Of a DNA stretch of 9,154 nucleotides, positions 6,401 to 9,154 are shown piece by piece. A program made the translations under genes and the position numbers. How positions within the stretch are numbered: the first letter of the stretch is position 1; each line of letters begins with the position of its first letter. The notes under the pieces were generated by a model that saw nothing but the letters and a program-made list of their open reading frames with translations, did not search any database and was not told the origin of the DNA. The stretch comes from Thermoprotei archaeon (GTDB lineage Archaea; Thermoproteota; Thermoprotei; Thermofilales; B20-G17). The stretch spans positions 1-9,154 of the forward strand of contig QMSC01000044.1 of NCBI GenBank assembly GCA_003649515.1, read 5' to 3'.

Positions 6401-7451
6401 CGTTTATAATCGTGTCATTCAGGATAATTTTCACTTTCCAGGGAATTGGTGACATCTTACTGCATATTTGTAGTCTCGCAGCATAGTAAACTGCCTTCGG
6501 AAGTATTCTTAGCTCTAGGCCTCTTCCAGGATTCTTTAACCATATGGAGGCATACATGAGGTTCATAAAGGTTTTACGCAGATTTACACCTAAGACTATC
6601 CTTGCATTATCGAAGAAGCCCGCTATGAGCACGCATCCGTTCTCATCAGTTACCTGGACGGCGCGCGAAGCTAGTCTTCCATCTCTATAGTACTCGATAA
6701 TTACCGGGCACTTTGCAAGCGATCTACCGTTAACCCTTAATTCAGCCTTTATAAGGCCTTCTTGGAGCGACTTAGGTAGGTCTTTCAATATCCATTCATA
6801 TAGTGAAAGAATGAACTTCCTGTTTTCGTATATGGAGTAGGAAATAAGGTCTGGAGAGGCCAGAAATATGACCTTACCCCTACCAACACGCTTTCTAAGG
6901 GCTAGTGGCTCGCCAGTCTCCTTAAGTGCAATCAATACTTCGCAGTCACTGGTCAGTGGTCTTATCACCCTGCCGACCCCAAAGGTTACTGACCGTATTT
7001 CAGGGACATTTGATACTATCTCTGCTTTTCCTCCGTAAACTACGTTGCCGTAAAAGCAACCGAAGTTCTTTGCAAAGTCGTTTATTGCTCCCGGATCTCC
7101 GGGACCACCTGATACTATTAAGATACCTCCCCTTTCAACCCAGCTCTTTATTAGGGATATCCCTTCTCTGCTGTACGGGCTTTTCAGCTGATTTATTAAA
7201 AGTACGTCTATGACTGCTAGCGCTCCGGGGTTTACTGCTTGTAGTTCGCTTAAAAAAGTGGCTCTTACGACGATGTCTTGCAGATCAAACTCTACTCTAC
7301 TCTGTTCAATGGAAGTTCCATAAACATCGTCTATGCCCATTACAACTATTCTCCTGAGATATTGAGCTTCAGGACTAGCGCTTGTGAGCGCCTGTCCGAG
7401 CAACAGTAACGCGAAAAGGAAGAGCGTTAGGAGGGCGTATATTCTTCTCAT
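3453..7451 (-). CDS. Giant FtsX/MacB-type ABC permease with exported GATase-like, beta-domain and coiled-coil regions, 1332 residues
   Basis: Order of parts: residues 1-25 signal peptide (two Arg, then a Leu-rich core); 33-222 a class I glutamine-amidotransferase-like fold of the DUF4350/ThuA type (LKSPYSREGISLIKSWVERG, then ILIVSGGPGD), without an obvious catalytic triad; 230-600 beta-rich repeats with TDENG and TDNEG turns typical of Ig-like or carboxypeptidase-regulatory-like modules; 602-684 a coiled-coil hairpin; membrane spans near 686-709, 717-737 and 753-773; then the FtsX unit with span 809-829, a MacB-like outer domain 830-1072, and spans 1073-1098, 1122-1147 and 1161-1183. KRREIWIYSSLGLSPTQI (1101-1118) is the FtsX coupling-helix motif and YPAQKA (1183-1188) closes the domain. 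About 130 residues follow in the cytoplasm. The topology alternates consistently. FtsX-type permeases pass force from a cytoplasmic ATPase to outer domains rather than always moving a solute. The ATG overlaps the peptidase stop (ATGA), with GGAGG nine bases upstream. Confidence 0.85.
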   Translation of the reverse strand: MRRIYALLTLFLFALLLLGQALTSASPEAQYLRRIVVMGIDDVYGTSIEQSRVEFDLQDIVVRATFLSELQAVNPGALAVIDVLLINQLKSPYSREGISLIKSWVERGGILIVSGGPGDPGAINDFAKNFGCFYGNVVYGGKAEIVSNVPEIRSVTFGVGRVIRPLTSDCEVLIALKETGEPLALRKRVGRGKVIFLASPDLISYSIYENRKFILSLYEWILKDLPKSLQEGLIKAELRVNGRSLAKCPVIIEYYRDGRLASRAVQVTDENGCVLIAGFFDNARIVLGVNLRKTFMNLMYASIWLKNPGRGLELRILPKAVYYAARLQICSKMSPIPWKVKIILNDTIINAFTTSRYYFINKTLVNIIEVYTRLPPIEGNALLILSSSVGNYTRSFNYRDLPFIDTIYVGDIDGVRLNITTVAGNEPCPNAILFVEVEYRVKGGITFQRRTMYAKTDNEGRASLLIPLKGDMKITIHATKIDENTHMCEKYGSYTLFVGPYTPSYQVVVNMESKGVLAFLSLYSIVYRSTVRESTRGHAYSVRGLPRELFRYGMDRYITLCLVPPGSYEVKLYRYSGQTVTLRNDTQGFDVEEGSITVVDVDRLRIETILKDLSARLQEVERIVVQAVTEGYQSPESLDKLAELREHFKLLEEAFYRDKIKAAEVEINYITRELHKLETSLLIYAKLLSYSSIILFLFMIFFSYALARLITESRGARAFMVASIIFLFTQLMLYIVHPGYKSFFSVGTPMFQYKLLFYSSLYVVLFFLFFWEIPNNMARNPTPEKPHFWGAVSMAFHLALNDLRKRRLRTMLLLITITATVMSFVAFTSVSTREVTVASLLPRYTYVKVPTVGIAKSMSLNDVAAFSELVNRPQDSLLIRWKSKWQDVAFCTIRNPLINDTESLQGAILINPLIEPQITRLDESIIIEGEYISSDCDILISSFLAAKLRLRPGDVVVLSDPYQIFEVNFTVRGIFDERLLAKIRDVSGDPILPMFYSREEEGLRKEYADPKYVVIASYRRNYVFRAVIVGVYAPFSEASEALENANRLLRYYKAVIYAHGTISQTLMRSYTVSFTGLASLIPIALGILICANSMIGLVYEKRREIWIYSSLGLSPTQIKYLFTAQAVALALVGGGLGYSLGTGLLLLGKEVGAFRELYYKLSPLWTVLGLLLATFITTVATIYPAQKATLHTVPSHIRRWTLKKRKGIVEELPFRIEEHLVEDFVSFVRKRVLALFPAYSVLTRSEIKTYSEDDRKIIDIYIQNVSEQPNELKVTIELTPIVGVRLYKVTLKLVPIRIRMGFHELAETTVREIRKIILVWQAIYKSGVSRAR
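3470..3473 (-). promoter_or_regulatory. Possible Shine-Dalgarno deciding the start of the small membrane protein
   Basis: GGTG on the minus strand ends six bases before the GTG at 3463 and lies within the end of the permease coding region. It is the best-spaced ribosome site among the three possible starts, although short. Confidence 0.35.
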
Positions 7452-9154
7452 AGCACCTTTCCTCCCTTTCTCCTGTACAGAATCAAGAGGGTGGAGGTCA
7501 CTAAGAGGAGGGTTAATAACACCCCAAGTTGTACCAGGAAGCTCTTAGTGAGACCTCTAATGAAGGGTAATGTAACTGTCTCCTCCATAATCTTAACATA
7601 AAATACTGTCTTAGCGTCCTGGCCTAGAATATAGTCATAGGGGTCTACTCTTACGCTTACAGGCTTATCTGAAAGAAGTACTCTTACCGTGCTCGCGGTA
7701 CCATTAACCCAAACCCATTTAATAAACTCTCCTGAGGACGTCTTAACGAGTAGGGGGACTCTCATCTTAAGGTATAGAGGTGTTTCATCAAGTTGTCCGA
7801 TTTCAACTTCGAGAACGTAGCCTTGAAATGTAGGGTACGCTCTTAAGCTCCTAATAGTATATCTTGGCACCCCGCTACCGAAGACCCAGTGTTCGAAGAA
7901 CCAGTCAAGATCCTGACCGGAGACCTCCTCGACGGTCTTTATGAAGTCGTCGATTGTCGCTATCCTGAACTTAAACCGTTCGTAATATGTCCTTAAACAC
8001 TTGAAGAAGAGGTCGTCGCCAAGCATTCTCCTAAGCATGAACAGTACGCACGCCCCTTTGCGGTAAACGATATAGTAATATGAATACGGATAAGGTTTTC
8101 TCTCAAAGAACCCGACTGACAGCGCTAGGGGATAATCCACGTGTCGTGAAAGGTATCTATAATAGTGTGACTTATACATGTTATACACTTCGAGACCTCT
8201 TTTATAGCCGTAATTCCACTCAAAGTATAATATCGTCACTAGCTCTGTGAATCCTTCATCAAGCCATGGCTCATCGTATTCATCATTTCCAATTATATTG
8301 TAGAACCATTGATGACCTGTTTCGTGCGCTATTACGAGCTCAAGCCAGAAAGCTCTTTCGGGCTCGTAGAGCTTTCCAGCGATCATTATGAGCATAGGGT
8401 ACTCCATGCCGCCATACCCGAAATCCACTTCAACTGCACGGAATTCCGGATAGGGATAAAAGCCTATATTCTCGCTAAAGACCTTTATTGCACGTTTAGC
8501 GTATTCTAGTGCGGCTTCCCCCATAAGGCCCTTTTCAGGCTTGTAGTAAGAGTATATTGTAATGTTTTTCCAAACAGTTTTTGAGACCTTAAACTCCTTA
8601 GAGGCTACGAACGCGAACTCCCTGACATTCTCAGCGATCCAGAGCTCTCCCTTAAGCCCTTTTCCCAGATCGTCAACTCGCTTTCTAACGCCCGTTGCAG
8701 CAATGACCATGCTTCTGTTAGCAATAATGTAAACCTTGTAGTTGGAGGTCTCAGCGTAGACGGGGTCACCTATCCACGTGTAGGGGTTTAGATTCCACCC
8801 GCTCTTATCGTAAACTGCGAGTATGGGGTAGAAGTATCCTAGAGCATATATGCCGTTATTGTAGCCAAACCTATCGCCCTTTCTCGCTATTAGAACTGTG
8901 AAATTAATGGCTATTTTAATCCATTTTTTCGGCTCTAGGATCTCGTCTAAAAACACTTTAAGTATCGTTAAATCCTCGCCCACAATGCTGTACTTCAGCT
9001 TCCTTAAGGTATTCAAGTTGATCACTGATAGTATTTCTACGCTTCCATTCCAGGGCTTGAAAGCGTTGGGGTATACGTGAAAGTATAGCTCTCTAAATGC
9101 AACGCTGTGCTTGTTAAAGTGGTGTAGGACAAGGTATCCAGAAAGCTTGTATTC
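7448..9154 (-). CDS. Membrane-anchored M1-family zinc metallopeptidase; 5' end cut by window edge
   Basis: The frame is open from the right edge to TGA at 7448 (568 residues visible). The 43 residues before the internal GTG at 9025 read like the M1 N-terminal beta domain (ELYFHVYPNAFK), so that GTG is not the start. In visible-fragment numbering, GGMEYP (248-253) is the substrate-binding motif, HETGH (277-281) with E300 in WLDEGFTE is the HEXXH-X18-E zinc site, and Y364 in YRKGA fits the catalytic tyrosine. All catalytic residues are present. A C-terminal beta domain follows, then a membrane span at about 540-560 and a basic tail (YRRKGGKVL), which places the catalytic part outside the cell; a signal peptide is expected beyond the edge. 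M1 enzymes are mostly aminopeptidases cleaving residues from peptide N-termini. The permease follows with a 4-base overlap, so peptide processing linked to that permease is the likely role (inference). The operon promoter is outside the window. Confidence 0.92.
   Translation of the reverse strand, partial: EYKLSGYLVLHHFNKHSVAFRELYFHVYPNAFKPWNGSVEILSVINLNTLRKLKYSIVGEDLTILKVFLDEILEPKKWIKIAINFTVLIARKGDRFGYNNGIYALGYFYPILAVYDKSGWNLNPYTWIGDPVYAETSNYKVYIIANRSMVIAATGVRKRVDDLGKGLKGELWIAENVREFAFVASKEFKVSKTVWKNITIYSYYKPEKGLMGEAALEYAKRAIKVFSENIGFYPYPEFRAVEVDFGYGGMEYPMLIMIAGKLYEPERAFWLELVIAHETGHQWFYNIIGNDEYDEPWLDEGFTELVTILYFEWNYGYKRGLEVYNMYKSHYYRYLSRHVDYPLALSVGFFERKPYPYSYYYIVYRKGACVLFMLRRMLGDDLFFKCLRTYYERFKFRIATIDDFIKTVEEVSGQDLDWFFEHWVFGSGVPRYTIRSLRAYPTFQGYVLEVEIGQLDETPLYLKMRVPLLVKTSSGEFIKWVWVNGTASTVRVLLSDKPVSVRVDPYDYILGQDAKTVFYVKIMEETVTLPFIRGLTKSFLVQLGVLLTLLLVTSTLLILYRRKGGKVL
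7461..7465 (-). promoter_or_regulatory. Strong Shine-Dalgarno of the permease gene
   Basis: GGAGG lies nine bases before the ATG at 7451, inside the last codons of the peptidase gene, with a further AGGTG closer in. Together with the 4-base stop/start overlap it supports coupled translation of peptidase and permease. Confidence 0.6.

Noticed and set aside
8898..9080. The GTG at 9025 as start of the M1 peptidase.
   Set aside because: The same frame stays open to the window edge and its 43 extra codons encode a typical M1 N-terminal segment, so the gene is simply cut by the edge.

Overview
The window looks like chromosomal DNA of a thermophilic or hyperthermophilic archaeon, most likely Thermoproteota (Crenarchaeota). 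The reasons are an archaeal-type ATPase with a winged-helix tail, an MBL protein of the mainly archaeal UPF0282 type, AT-rich gaps with TATA-like boxes instead of -35/-10 promoters, heavy AGG/AGA and ATA codon use, and one GC-rich island with an RNA-like fold in an AT-rich spacer. Genus cannot be fixed from sequence alone. All six protein genes lie on the minus strand; the only plus-strand candidate is a small structured RNA.

Region 1 (1-1087) holds an ATPase of the archaeal P-loop family, missing only its last residues at the left edge. Region 2 (1088-1412) is an AT-rich gap of 325 bases in which I see no gene. It holds the likely promoter and leader of the ATPase and three perfect palindromes (1107-1120, 1210-1219, 1223-1238), two of them centred on TACGTA. 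Region 3 (1413-1577) is a 54-residue cysteine-rich zinc-ribbon protein.

Region 4 (1578-1845) is the most unusual part. A 96-base segment (1721-1816, about 64% GC) follows 116 bases of about 24% GC. It is closed by a perfect 13-bp inverted repeat, carries an inner GAAA-capped hairpin, and starts about 26 bases after a TATA-like box on the plus strand. This is what an independently transcribed structured RNA would look like; I cannot assign it to a known family.

Region 5 (1846-9154) is a tightly packed minus-strand operon: a membrane-anchored M1-family zinc metallopeptidase (5' end cut by the window edge), a 1332-residue FtsX/MacB-type permease with a large N-terminal exported half, a small protein with about five membrane segments, and a UPF0282 MBL-fold hydrolase. 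Junctions are a 4-base ATGA overlap, a short overlap, and a 4-base gap. I infer a cell-surface system in which an exported peptidase works with a large ABC-type permease. No ABC ATPase is visible in the window, so the energy source is either encoded outside it or absent.
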